Below, piece after piece: positions 50,201-57,879 of a DNA stretch of 64,000 bases. A program made the translations under genes and the position numbers. This stretch comes from Dehalococcoidia bacterium (GTDB taxonomy: Bacteria > Chloroflexota > Dehalococcoidia > SM23-28-2 > RBG-16-64-32). The DNA lies in NCBI GenBank assembly GCA_030649945.1, contig JAUSFE010000104.1, positions 70,004 through 134,003 of the forward strand, given 5' to 3'. The number at the start of each line of letters is the position of its first letter. Positions within the stretch are counted from its first letter, which is position 1. Under the pieces are notes generated by a model. That model searched no databases. It was not told the DNA's origin and saw only the letters and a program-made list of their open reading frames with translations.

Positions 50201-51865
50201 GTCCTCCAGCTTGACGGTGCCGGCTGTGCCGTCGACCGTAATCCTCTGGCCGTCCTGGATGATGGCCGTGCCAACCTTGGTCCCAACGACGGCCGGGATG
50301 CGGTACTCGCGGGCGACGATGGCGGTGTGGGAAAGGATGCCGCCGTGGTCCGTGACGACGGCCGAGGCAATCGCGAAGAGCGGCGTCCAGGGCGGCATCG
50401 TAGCCGGGCAGACCAGGACCTCGCCGCGGCCCAGGCGGTGGGCCTCGTCCAGGGTGAGGATGACACGGGCGGTGGCGGTCACCTTGCCGGCCGAGGCGGC
50501 GTTGCCGTTGATGATGCGCGGATCCGGGTGCTCGGCCGGCTGCGCCCCGAAGAACTTGCTCACCATGGGGTTCTCTTGCTCCAGCACCTCGGGTGGCGGC
50601 AGGGTACCGATGGCGGGCGGCGGAGTTATCCGCCGGAACTCCTCGCGCTCACGGCGGCGGCGTTCCACGATCTCGCGGAGGCTACCGTGGCCGTCGCGCA
50701 GGGCCTCCTGCAGTTCTTCGTAGTGCAGGAGGAAGACATCGTCCGCGCTGTCGATGCAGCCGGCGGCTTGCAGACGGCACGCCGCCTCCAGTACGGGGAC
50801 GCGCTGGACGCAGACGCCCTGCTGGTCAATCCAGAAGTTGTGGTCTTCCTGCACGGGCAGATACTGCTGGGCAGCGGAGAGCATGAAGTCGAACATCTGC
50901 AGTTGGTTCCCGGACACCTTCCGGCGCAGCGCATCCTCGCGCGCCCTCCGCGCCGCCACCAGCGACTTGAACTCCTCTTCGGGGTCATAGTCGTCGCGGG
51001 CGGCGTACTCGCGGACCAGGTTGTAGACGGGGGCCGGCTGCTCCTTCCAGGTGGGCTCGGCCACGTCGAGCTCGTTCGCCCGCCAGCCGTAGCGGTCCAG
51101 GAACTCCTCGACGGCGCCGCGAAAGGCGCTCCCCTGTTCGGCTTCTGACAACGCGGCGTGGGCCTGCGCGGGCGGCACCTCGTGCAGGACCTTCATGACC
51201 TGCGGGCGCTTGCGGGCCTCCGTGGCTAGGCGCCAGAGGGCATCGCCCACCTCCACGCTCTTATTGCGGAACCCCTGCAGCAGTTGCAGATGCTCGCCGG
51301 CGCGGGGGGCGCCGAACAGCTGCGTGTACGTCTCCTCGAAGCCCATCACGGCGCCCCCGGCGGGGAAGACCGCCAAGAAGTGGAGGAGCCCCTCGCGCTC
51401 GCGCTTGTCGCAGACCTTCTCCAGTAGCGCGGAGAGGTCGGCGTCGCTGAGCTGCGAGTAGTCGCCCTTCAGCGTCTCGTCGTTGATGGCGCGTACCTCG
51501 GGCTCGTACTCGTTGTACCAGCGCTCCAGCAGGCCGGGGATGTGCTTTGTCATCGCCTCCCGCATCTCTTGCATGCGCCCCTCCATCTCGGTGGGGTCAT
51601 ATGACCAGGGGGAGAATCTCGTGTAGACGTAGCCGTTGACATGCTTGAAGCCGACGTCGCGGAAGGGCATCCGCAGCTCCTGGCCGGCCTGGGCCAGCCC
51701 GCGGCCGAAGGCGGGCATGTCCATGGTGGCGGAAAGCGGCGAAAGGCCGTGGGGCCAGTGCATCAGGTCCGCAGTCCAGAATCCGGCTGCCTCCTCTGGC
51801 GACTCCCAATGAACCGGGAAGTTGTCCGGGACGGGCAGCATCTGCGGCTGCTGTGACGCGGTCAT
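50198..51865 (-). CDS. PEP-utilising enzyme lacking the ATP-grasp domain
   Basis: A 555-residue protein. The C-terminal 90 residues are a PEP-utilising swivelling domain: GKVTATARVILTLDEA, then VTDHGGILSHTAIVAREYRI with the phosphorylatable histidine and GTKVGTAIIQDG. The N-terminal 450 residues are mostly helical, rich in Trp and acidic residues, and resemble the substrate-binding region of rifampin-phosphotransferase-type proteins. There is no ATP-grasp domain, so it must get phosphate from a partner or act otherwise. It overlaps the TetR gene by 4 bases and precedes an MFS exporter. A resistance or catabolic role is inferred from context. Confidence 0.78.
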   Translation of the reverse strand: MTASQQPQMLPVPDNFPVHWESPEEAAGFWTADLMHWPHGLSPLSATMDMPAFGRGLAQAGQELRMPFRDVGFKHVNGYVYTRFSPWSYDPTEMEGRMQEMREAMTKHIPGLLERWYNEYEPEVRAINDETLKGDYSQLSDADLSALLEKVCDKREREGLLHFLAVFPAGGAVMGFEETYTQLFGAPRAGEHLQLLQGFRNKSVEVGDALWRLATEARKRPQVMKVLHEVPPAQAHAALSEAEQGSAFRGAVEEFLDRYGWRANELDVAEPTWKEQPAPVYNLVREYAARDDYDPEEEFKSLVAARRAREDALRRKVSGNQLQMFDFMLSAAQQYLPVQEDHNFWIDQQGVCVQRVPVLEAACRLQAAGCIDSADDVFLLHYEELQEALRDGHGSLREIVERRRREREEFRRITPPPAIGTLPPPEVLEQENPMVSKFFGAQPAEHPDPRIINGNAASAGKVTATARVILTLDEAHRLGRGEVLVCPATMPPWTPLFAIASAVVTDHGGILSHTAIVAREYRIPAVVGTKVGTAIIQDGQRITVDGTAGTVKLED

Positions 51866-52524
51866 GGTCTACTCCCTTCCTCCTGACTTCCTTCCTCTGG
51901 AGCCAGGGTCTGCTGTTTCCTGCGCTTCAAGTCCTCGATCAGCGTGCGGATGGCCCAGCTCACGGCGCGGCCGGACTCGTGCCCGTCCATGCCGAACTCT
52001 TCCCGGAAGGTCTTCCAGGCCCACGAGCTATGCAGATAAGAAATGATAGCATGCGCCTGCCGCCCCTCCTCGCGGCTCAGTCCGGCGAGAAGGCCCGCTA
52101 GGGCCGCCCGGTAAATCTCGAGGCGGCGCTCGCGTCCTCTGTTCCGGACGTCGCGCCCAGCCTCTGTCGCCCACTGGGCCAGGATGACATCCTCGGTCCG
52201 GTCGAACTCCGGGAACAGCTGCTCGGGCGCGGCCGCCAGGTCATCGGGCGTGAGGATCGGCGGCATGGCGACGACCTGATCGTCCAGCCACTCAGCGAAG
52301 GCGCTGAACAGCGCGTCCTTCGTGGGGAAATAGCGGTAGACGGTGCGCACAGAGACACCCGCCCGGCGGGCCAGCCGCGGCATGCTGAAGTCCCTCAGGC
52401 CGTCCGCCGCCATCTCCTGCATGAGTGCCTGAAGGACCATCTCGCGGGTCTGCTGCACCTGCCGCTCTCGCAGGGGGCTGCTGTAGGAGCGGGACCCGTC
52501 CCTCGACCGTGTCGCTGCTTTCAT
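51862..52524 (-). CDS. TetR-family regulator
   Basis: A 220-residue repressor. The N-terminal helix-turn-helix (about 25-75) has RQVQQTREMVLQALMQEMAA, MPRLARRAGVSVRTVYRYFP and KDALFSAFAEWLD; the C-terminal half is a variable ligand-binding helical domain. It likely controls the PEP-utilising enzyme and exporter genes that follow with a 4-base overlap. A minus-strand TTGACA (52560-52555) lies about 30 bases upstream without a clear -10. ATG 52536 is an alternative start. Its own operon is the obvious target. Confidence 0.87.
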   Translation of the reverse strand: MKAATRSRDGSRSYSSPLRERQVQQTREMVLQALMQEMAADGLRDFSMPRLARRAGVSVRTVYRYFPTKDALFSAFAEWLDDQVVAMPPILTPDDLAAAPEQLFPEFDRTEDVILAQWATEAGRDVRNRGRERRLEIYRAALAGLLAGLSREEGRQAHAIISYLHSSWAWKTFREEFGMDGHESGRAVSWAIRTLIEDLKRRKQQTLAPEEGSQEEGSRP

Positions 52525-52608
52525 GGCGGGTAGCATGCCACTAATACATGAGCCGTGTCAAGCAGTCGAGAACACGTCTTTGCCAAACAAACTCGGCGCG
52601 GCTTCCCG

Positions 52609-53193
52609 CTACTCGGCGAGCCGCGCCCTGGCGAAGTAGCTGAGGGCCAGGCGGACCTTCTCCTCCACCGGGGCGTCCGCAGGCAGCTCGCTGCGGGCGA
52701 CGGCATCCAGGGCTTCGGCCTGGGAGTAGCCGAGGGCCATGAGAGCCGCGACGATCTCTTCGGACTCGACGCCCGGCACGGCGACGGGACCGGCGCCCGT
52801 CATCTTCTCCCGCAGCTCCAGGACGATGCGGGAGGCGAGTTTCTGGCCGACGCCGGGCGCGCGGGCGAGGGCGGCGGCGTTCCCCGAGGCGATGGCGAAG
52901 GAGAGCGCGTCTGCGTCCATGATGGAGAGCAGGGCGAGGGCGACCTTGGGACCGACGCCGCTGACGCCGATGAGCGTCTGGAAAAGGCGCTGCTGGTGCG
53001 CTTCCAGGAAGCCGTAGAGCGTCATGCCGTCTTCGCGGACGACGAGGTGTGTGTGGAGGGCAATCTCGGCGCCGGATTTCGCGCCGGCGATGGTATCCGC
53101 CGGGCCATAGACCAGGAAGCCGACGCCGCCGACGTCTACGATGAGGTGGTCCGCGCCGCGATCGACGACGGTGCCGCGCAGGCGGGCGATCAT
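52609..53193 (-). CDS. ruvA: Holliday junction branch-migration protein RuvA
   Basis: A 194-residue RuvA. An OB-fold N-terminus (MIARLRGTVVDRGADHLIVDVGGVGF) is followed by two helix-hairpin-helix motifs (LIGVSGVGPKVALALLS and LARAPGVGQKLASRIVLEL) and the C-terminal RuvB-binding domain (EEIVAALMALGYSQAEAL). It binds junctions as a tetramer and loads RuvB. It overlaps ruvC by 4 bases. No ruvB lies downstream in this window; the TetR operon follows instead. Confidence 0.95.
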   Translation of the reverse strand: MIARLRGTVVDRGADHLIVDVGGVGFLVYGPADTIAGAKSGAEIALHTHLVVREDGMTLYGFLEAHQQRLFQTLIGVSGVGPKVALALLSIMDADALSFAIASGNAAALARAPGVGQKLASRIVLELREKMTGAGPVAVPGVESEEIVAALMALGYSQAEALDAVARSELPADAPVEEKVRLALSYFARARLAE

Positions 53194-53798
53194 GGCGAGG
53201 GCTCCGCTGTGGAGGCTGGAGGTTGGAGATTGGAGATTGGAAGCCTTCTGGCGGCACCGGGCGCGGCCGGGCTGAAGCCCGACCCTCCGTGGGTGGCGGT
53301 GAGCGGACTGCCCCGGCGCAGGTGGTGGCAGAGAGCCACGGCGAGGGCGTCCGCGGCGTCGGCGGGTTGGGGGGGTTCGGGGAGGCCGAGGAGGGCCTGG
53401 ACCATCATCGCCACCTGCTCCTTGGAGCCGCGGCCGTAGGAGGTGACGAACTGCTTGACCTCCAGCGGCTTGTACAGGGAGACCGGAAGGCCGGCCAGCG
53501 CGGCTGCGAGCAGGGCGACGGCGCGAGCCTCGCCGACGGCGACGGCGGCGCGGACGTAGCCGACGATAAAGTCCTCGACAGCGACCTCGTCCGGGCGGGC
53601 TTCACGGATCACGTCGCAGAGGGCTTCGTGGATGCGTAGGAGGCGCTCGGCGCGGGGAGCGGCCGCAGGCGGGGCCACGACACCGAACCCCAGGGCCTGA
53701 TAGCGATCGCCCTCGGCGCGGACGAGGCCGTAGCCGGTGACCCTGAGGCCGGGGTCGATACCGAGGACGATGAGGGCCGTCCGCCCGAGGCGGACCAT
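53190..53798 (-). CDS. ruvC: Holliday junction resolvase RuvC with repeat-derived tail
   Basis: A 202-residue RuvC. The catalytic acids lie in LGIDPGLRVTGYG (first Asp), VAVEDFIVGYVRAA (Glu) and PADAADALAVALCHH (Asp-Asp). After residue about 170 the normal family length is reached, and a low-complexity tail (RRLPISNLQPPASTAEPSP) follows. It is encoded by the 7-mer tandem repeat at 53211-53242, so the tail is probably repeat-derived. ATG 53813 is an alternative start. It is second in yebC-ruvC-ruvA. Confidence 0.94.
   Translation of the reverse strand: MVRLGRTALIVLGIDPGLRVTGYGLVRAEGDRYQALGFGVVAPPAAAPRAERLLRIHEALCDVIREARPDEVAVEDFIVGYVRAAVAVGEARAVALLAAALAGLPVSLYKPLEVKQFVTSYGRGSKEQVAMMVQALLGLPEPPQPADAADALAVALCHHLRRGSPLTATHGGSGFSPAAPGAARRLPISNLQPPASTAEPSP
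53211..53242. repeat. heptanucleotide tandem repeat (GATTGGA)n in the ruvC 3' end
   Basis: GGCTGGA, GGTTGGA, GATTGGA, GATTGGA in a row, coding on the minus strand for the SNLQPP tail of RuvC. Confidence 0.8.
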
Positions 53799-53823
53799 GG
53801 GCGGGCGCACCATCCTTCCCTGC

Positions 53824-54585
53824 TCAGGAAGGATGGGCGGCGTACTCCATGAGGACGGACTCCGGGAAGTCCGCGTTGGAGTAGACTTTCTGGACGTCGT
53901 CCAGGTCTTCGATCTGGTCCAGGAGCTTGAGGGCGTGGGTGGCGGCCTTCTCGTCCAGAGGCATGGTGTTCTTGGGGAGCATGGAGAGCTCCGCCGAGGA
54001 GATGTTGAAGCCTGCCTCTACCAGCTGCTTTCTCACTTTGTCCAGGTCCGTCGGCGCGGTATACACTTCCACGAAGTTGCCCTCCACGCGCACGTCCTCG
54101 GCGCCGGCATCGATGGCGAGCAGAGCCACTTCCTCCGGGTCGGGGCCGTCGGGCTCGATGATGATCAGGCCCCTGCTGTCGAACTGCCAGGCGACTGTGC
54201 CGGACTCGCCCAATGTGCCGCCGCCGCGGGTGAGCGTGGTGCGCAGGTCGGACACGGTGCGGTTGCGGTTATCGGTGAGGGTCTGCACGAGGATGGCGAC
54301 GCCGCCCGGGCCGTAGCCCTCGAAGGTGATCTCCTGGAGAGCGGCCGCGCCCTCGCCGCCGCCGGCGCCCCGCTCGATAGCGCGCTTGATGGTGTCCATG
54401 GGCATATTGCCCTCGCGGGCCTTGTCCACCGCCAGACGCAGGCGGGGGTTCATGGCGGGATCGCCGCCCCCTTCGCGAGCGGCGATGGTGACCTCGCGCG
54501 CGAGCTTGGTGAAGAGCTGGCCACGCTTGGCGTCCGAGGCGCCCTTCTGGCGCTTGATGGTAGACCAGTGAGAGTGTCCGCCCAT
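53824..54585 (-). CDS. yebC: YebC/PmpR-family DNA-binding protein
   Basis: A 253-residue YebC-family protein, proposed as a transcriptional regulator and, in some bacteria, as a ribosome-associated factor for proline runs. Marks: MGGHSHWSTIKRQKGASDAKRG at the start, FTKLAREVTIAAREGGGDPAMNPRLR, then GYGPGGVAILVQTLTDNRNRT and the acidic C-terminal half. It precedes ruvC and ruvA on the same strand, a very common order. The ATG at 54585 is the only start consistent with the family; the longer frame upstream overlaps the NUDIX gene. Confidence 0.95.
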   Translation of the reverse strand: MGGHSHWSTIKRQKGASDAKRGQLFTKLAREVTIAAREGGGDPAMNPRLRLAVDKAREGNMPMDTIKRAIERGAGGGEGAAALQEITFEGYGPGGVAILVQTLTDNRNRTVSDLRTTLTRGGGTLGESGTVAWQFDSRGLIIIEPDGPDPEEVALLAIDAGAEDVRVEGNFVEVYTAPTDLDKVRKQLVEAGFNISSAELSMLPKNTMPLDEKAATHALKLLDQIEDLDDVQKVYSNADFPESVLMEYAAHPS

Positions 54586-54606
54586 ACGTTCTGAGGTATT
54601 GTAACG

Positions 54607-54640
54607 TGGGTGGGTCAGAGGGGTCAAAGGGTCAAATGGG
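54607..54640. repeat. GGGTCAAA tandem repeat
   Basis: GGTCAGAG, GGGTCAAA, GGGTCAAA-type units in the gap between yebC and the NUDIX gene. Confidence 0.6.
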
Positions 54641-54684
54641 CAGAGAGTTATTGGGCCAATGAGAGAGTGCTGGAGGAAGCGCGC

Positions 54685-55167
54685 ATGATGATCAGCTTCG
54701 ACACGGAGGGCGGCACCTTCCAGTACCGCGTGGCGGCGATCATCCTGCGCGGCGACGAGGTGCTGCTGCACACGTGGGCGGATGAAGATTTCTGGTGCCT
54801 TCCCGGCGGGCGCGTGGAGATGCACGAGCCGGGCGACGTTGCGCTGCTGCGCGAGCTGGCGGAAGAGATGGCCGAGCAAGCGCGCATCGAGCGGCTGGTC
54901 TGGGTCGTCGATAACCTCTACGAGCACCGCGGCGTCCGGCACCACGAGGCGAGCCTCTACTTCCTCGTGTCGCTGCCGGAGGACTCGCCAGCCTATCTGG
55001 CGAAGGAGCCGTGGACCGAGACGGAGGTGGACGGGACGGTGCTTCTGTTCCGGTGGTTCCGGCTGGAGGGACTCGAGTCGGTCAACCTGCTGCCCAGCTT
55101 CCTGCGCACCGCGCTGGCGGCACTGCCGGAGGGGATTGAGTACGTGGTCCACCGCGACGGGGTGTAA
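54685..55167 (+). CDS. NUDIX hydrolase
   Basis: A 160-residue NUDIX hydrolase. The NUDIX box begins GGRVEMHEPGDVALLRELAEEM at about residue 40, fitting Gx5Ex7REx2EE, so it should hydrolyse nucleoside-diphosphate-linked compounds with Mg. The preceding strand has RVAAIILRGDEVLLHT. Substrate is unknown. The start is ATG 54685 with GGAGGAAG upstream; further upstream in-frame codons lie in repeat sequence. It diverges from yebC. Confidence 0.9.
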   Translation: MMISFDTEGGTFQYRVAAIILRGDEVLLHTWADEDFWCLPGGRVEMHEPGDVALLRELAEEMAEQARIERLVWVVDNLYEHRGVRHHEASLYFLVSLPEDSPAYLAKEPWTETEVDGTVLLFRWFRLEGLESVNLLPSFLRTALAALPEGIEYVVHRDGV

Positions 55168-55266
55168 CCCAAGGGGCCGCGCGCTGTCAATCGGGCGGCG
55201 GCCTACAAAGCAGAAGCGCCCGGCGCCCGGCCGGCCAGCGCAGCGATGGGCGCGGCGACGGCGCCC

Positions 55267-55686
55267 TTACGCCGGGGCCTCAGGTTCCAGGCGGCGGATG
55301 CCCTCGAGGCGGTCGAAGTCCGTGTCCCAGGTGTAGATCTCGGTGATGCCGCTGGCGCGCATGAGGGCGGCGTTGAAGGCGTCGGCGAATGAGATGCGCT
55401 TCTCAGCGTACAGATCGAGCGCGCGGTGATACGTCTGCTTACCCGCCAGGCGGAGGCCGCGGAGCGAGAGGAGACCGGCCATGTCGTCCCTGATCTTCGT
55501 TCTGGGGACCCCGTAGCTCTTCTCTAGAATGAAGACAGCCTCGAAGACAACCATCGGCGAGACCGCCACCTGTTCTTCACCTCGCTCCACGCGCAGGAGC
55601 AGGGCCAGGGCACCGGCGGCCTTCTCTTCGTCATCCCGTGTCAGGAGACGGATGAGGATATTGGTATCGAGGAAGCGGAGCGCCAT
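55267..55686 (-). CDS. PIN-domain toxin (VapC family), second copy
   Basis: A 139-residue PIN-domain protein. D6 in FLDTNILIRLL, E48 in VFEAVFILEK, the D-A pair in SFADAFNAALM and the terminal YTWDTDFDRLEG give a complete acidic active site. It starts 2 bases after its antitoxin's stop. A hairpin-rich segment with CTACAAAGCAGAAGCGCC follows, resembling the tail of the 56023-56060 terminator. It is unlike the other PIN toxin at 40589, so the two modules are not duplicates. Confidence 0.9.
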   Translation of the reverse strand: MALRFLDTNILIRLLTRDDEEKAAGALALLLRVERGEEQVAVSPMVVFEAVFILEKSYGVPRTKIRDDMAGLLSLRGLRLAGKQTYHRALDLYAEKRISFADAFNAALMRASGITEIYTWDTDFDRLEGIRRLEPEAPA

Positions 55687-55688
55687 GA

Positions 55689-55946
55689 TCAGCGCTCGTC
55701 CTCAGACAGCGCTTCCTCCGCTACTCCCTGCTCGAACTCGTCGCGCAATCTGCGAAAGTCCTCGGGCCTGGTCCGCGGTTGTACCGAGCCGTACATGTCC
55801 AGGATCCGGGACTTAGACTTCCTGAGCGTCGCGGCATCCCCTTCGACCTCGAAGCGGACCTTGTCGCGGGGCTTAAGGCCCAGGCGTTTACGGACCTCGG
55901 CTGGGATCGTTACCTGTCCCTTCGTGGTAATGGTCGTCTCTCGCAT
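55689..55946 (-). CDS. AbrB-type antitoxin (VapB-like)
   Basis: An 85-residue antitoxin. The N-terminal AbrB/SpoVT DNA-binding fold is clear: TTITTKGQVTIPAEVRKRLG then LKPRDKVRFEVEGD. The C-terminal half (SRILDMYGSVQPRTRPEDF) would wrap the toxin. It lies 2 bases upstream of the PIN toxin, and a TACAAT -10-like box (55967-55962) precedes it. Autoregulation by the antitoxin is usual for the family. Confidence 0.9.
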   Translation of the reverse strand: MRETTITTKGQVTIPAEVRKRLGLKPRDKVRFEVEGDAATLRKSKSRILDMYGSVQPRTRPEDFRRLRDEFEQGVAEEALSEDER

Positions 55947-56022
55947 AGATACCTCGCAGCGATTGTAACACACGGCGTGCAAGGTAATACCAGCAGCGCT
56001 GCGAAATCTTTCGGCCGGCCGG

Positions 56023-56060
56023 CCTACAAAACAGAAGCGCCCTGCCGTTGGCAGGGCGCT
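56023..56060 (-). terminator. intrinsic terminator of the diiron-protein gene
   Basis: AGCGCCCTGCC (56036-56046) pairs perfectly with GGCAGGGCGCT (56050-56060) around GTT. On the minus strand the stem is followed by TCTGTTTTGTAGG. It lies 28 bases beyond the stop at 56089. Confidence 0.8.
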
Positions 56061-56088
56061 CCCGCCGCCTCGGAGGGGGTATGAGGCG

Positions 56089-57174
56089 TTAGTTGTCGAG
56101 GAACTGCCGCAGCATCGGGCTCATGCGCTGGCGGCGGTCGCCGAGGCCGGCGACGGTGAGGCGGTGCATGTACTCGTTGACGCGTTTCTTCTGGACCTGC
56201 ATGGACATCTGGATGCCCTTGTCCAGGTTCTTGACGCCGCCGGCCATGAGGATCGCCAGCGCCTCGAACAGCGCGAAGTTCGTGCCATCGCTGTTCATCG
56301 GGTCCGGCACCAGGGTCGTCTCCACCTTGTCCAGGTAGTGGTGGATCTCTTCACGGCGCCAGGGCTCGTTGTCCATCACGTACTTCAGGTGCATGACGCC
56401 GAAGCCCAGGTGGCGGCTCTCGTCCTGGCCGCACATGCGGAAGATGCGCTTCTCGGCGTCGTTCTGGCCGATGTATTCGCCCATGCGGAACATGGACTGG
56501 ACGAAGCCCTCGGCGGCCACGTGCATGATGGCGGACATCTCCGTGAAATCCTTGGCGTCGATGATCACGCGCAGGCCGTCCTGCGGGAGCGAGGAGAGCA
56601 GGCCGCCGCCGTTGGCGAAGGCCCGCTTGCGGAAGACGTCCAGGTGGCGGGCCTCGTCCATGATCTGGCTGAGGAGGAAGAGCTTGACCTCGTGGTGTTC
56701 GCTGTTGATCTTCGGCAGCCACTGGCCGGGGGTATCGCCGGCGATGAACTCGACCTCGGTGAGGAAGGTGCAGAGCTGGCACATGGCGCGCTCAATGTCG
56801 TCCGGCAGGGGCTGGATGCCCTCCCAGGGGATATCGGTGGCGGAGGACCACTGGCGCTGCACGGCCTCTTCATAGAGGAGGCGGGTGTTCTCCGAGTAGA
56901 CGTCCGCGCGGCCGGCGTAGGCGCCCGGGACGCGCATGGCGTCGTGGCGGGGCACAGAGCCGCGGACGCGGGCGGCGCGGTTATCGGACTGGACCGGGAC
57001 CTCACCCGCGGGGCCGATCTCGATCTCGTCGAGGGTGAGGCCGCGCTTGCCGGGCTTGGCGCGCATGCCCCAGGGATGGCCGTTCTCGTCAAGGTTGAGC
57101 CAGGTCAGGTCAAGGGGAGCCGGCTCAGCTGACTCCTCACGCAGTTTCTGCAGGGTATCAACGTCAATTGCCAT
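56089..57174 (-). CDS. ferritin-like diiron protein (R2-like)
   Basis: A 361-residue helical protein with two EX28-30-type iron ligand sets: glutamate in TEVEFIAGD, then HHEVKLFLLSQIMDEARHLD in the first pair, and AAEGFVQSM then GQDESRHLGFGVMHL in the second. These fit the ribonucleotide-reductase-R2/ligand-binding-oxidase branch rather than ferritin. It may be an N-oxygenase or fatty-acid-type oxidase; no nrdE-type partner is adjacent. It has its own promoter (57230-57258) and terminator, so it is monocistronic. Residues 1-60 form an extra N-terminal region. Confidence 0.82.
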   Translation of the reverse strand: MAIDVDTLQKLREESAEPAPLDLTWLNLDENGHPWGMRAKPGKRGLTLDEIEIGPAGEVPVQSDNRAARVRGSVPRHDAMRVPGAYAGRADVYSENTRLLYEEAVQRQWSSATDIPWEGIQPLPDDIERAMCQLCTFLTEVEFIAGDTPGQWLPKINSEHHEVKLFLLSQIMDEARHLDVFRKRAFANGGGLLSSLPQDGLRVIIDAKDFTEMSAIMHVAAEGFVQSMFRMGEYIGQNDAEKRIFRMCGQDESRHLGFGVMHLKYVMDNEPWRREEIHHYLDKVETTLVPDPMNSDGTNFALFEALAILMAGGVKNLDKGIQMSMQVQKKRVNEYMHRLTVAGLGDRRQRMSPMLRQFLDN

Positions 57175-57229
57175 GACTCGGATCCCTTCCTCTCTCGCGC
57201 CGTGTCTTAGCGGAGACTAAGCTAAGGGT

Positions 57230-57258
57230 TTTGTACCACGAAACGCCCGCGCTGTCAA
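57230..57258 (-). promoter_or_regulatory. promoter of the diiron-protein gene
   Basis: Minus-strand TTGACA (57258-57253), 17-base spacer, TACAAA (57235-57230). Just downstream in the leader, CTTAGC/GCTAAG (57206-57211 and 57221-57226) forms an inverted repeat that may bind a regulator. Confidence 0.74.
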
Positions 57259-57415
57259 TGGAATTCCCCACAGTTATGAGGGGGAAAACATTACAGCCCT
57301 CACCCCCCGTGGTGTGGGGGAGCGGATGCGGTGTTGGGGGACGGGTCCACTGGAGCGCACGGGTTCGCTGTTGGCGCACGGGTTGCGACCCCTCTGGTGC
57401 TAAACTGGATGCGCG

Positions 57416-57745
57416 ATGCGCGAACGCAAGCGCTGGGAGCACGGCGACATCACCGGCGAGACCCGCGGCGATTTCACGGACTGGGACAACCCCGAGGACG
57501 AAGAGGACCCGGAGGACGCGCCGGAGGGCTACTATCCTCCTGAGGCGGACCGGCGCGGCGACGAGGAGGACGACTCCTACGTGCCGGGCCCCGGCGACCC
57601 GGACTATGACCTCTCCGAGGCGGCGGGCTATGCCGGCTGGAAGTCGCCGGGCCGGACGGGCGTCCTGCCGCGCTGGGTCATCGTGCTGGCGTCGCTGTTG
57701 CTGATCCTGGCGATGCTGACGCCGCTGCTCATACGGTTGAGCTGA
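57416..57745 (+). CDS. small acidic protein with C-terminal membrane helix
   Basis: A 109-residue protein. The first 70 residues are very acidic (DWDNPEDEEDPEDAPEGYYPP) and the last 25 form one membrane helix (WVIVLASLLLILAMLTPLLI). It is a tail-anchored-like layout with no recognised domain. It is 134 bases ahead of the FAD oxidoreductase on the same strand. The preceding gap contains a CACCCCCCGTGG/GTGTGGGGGA palindrome and the diiron promoter. Confidence 0.7.
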   Translation: MRERKRWEHGDITGETRGDFTDWDNPEDEEDPEDAPEGYYPPEADRRGDEEDDSYVPGPGDPDYDLSEAAGYAGWKSPGRTGVLPRWVIVLASLLLILAMLTPLLIRLS

Positions 57746-57879
57746 CGGCGGCACGCCCGGGCGGAAAGCTACGCGGGAATACCTGGATGTGGGGCGATAC
57801 CCGATGGCGTGGCCGCGGGCGGCCGGAGTATCTTATGGAGCACGTATGGAGCACGGGCGGGCCGGAGGGAGAGGTACAG

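Noticed and set aside
48524..51148. An 874-codon open frame on the plus strand opposite the MFS and PEP-enzyme genes
   Set aside because: High G+C removes stops from antisense frames. Its composition is Gly/Glu/Arg/Ala rich with no family features, while the minus-strand genes are unmistakable.
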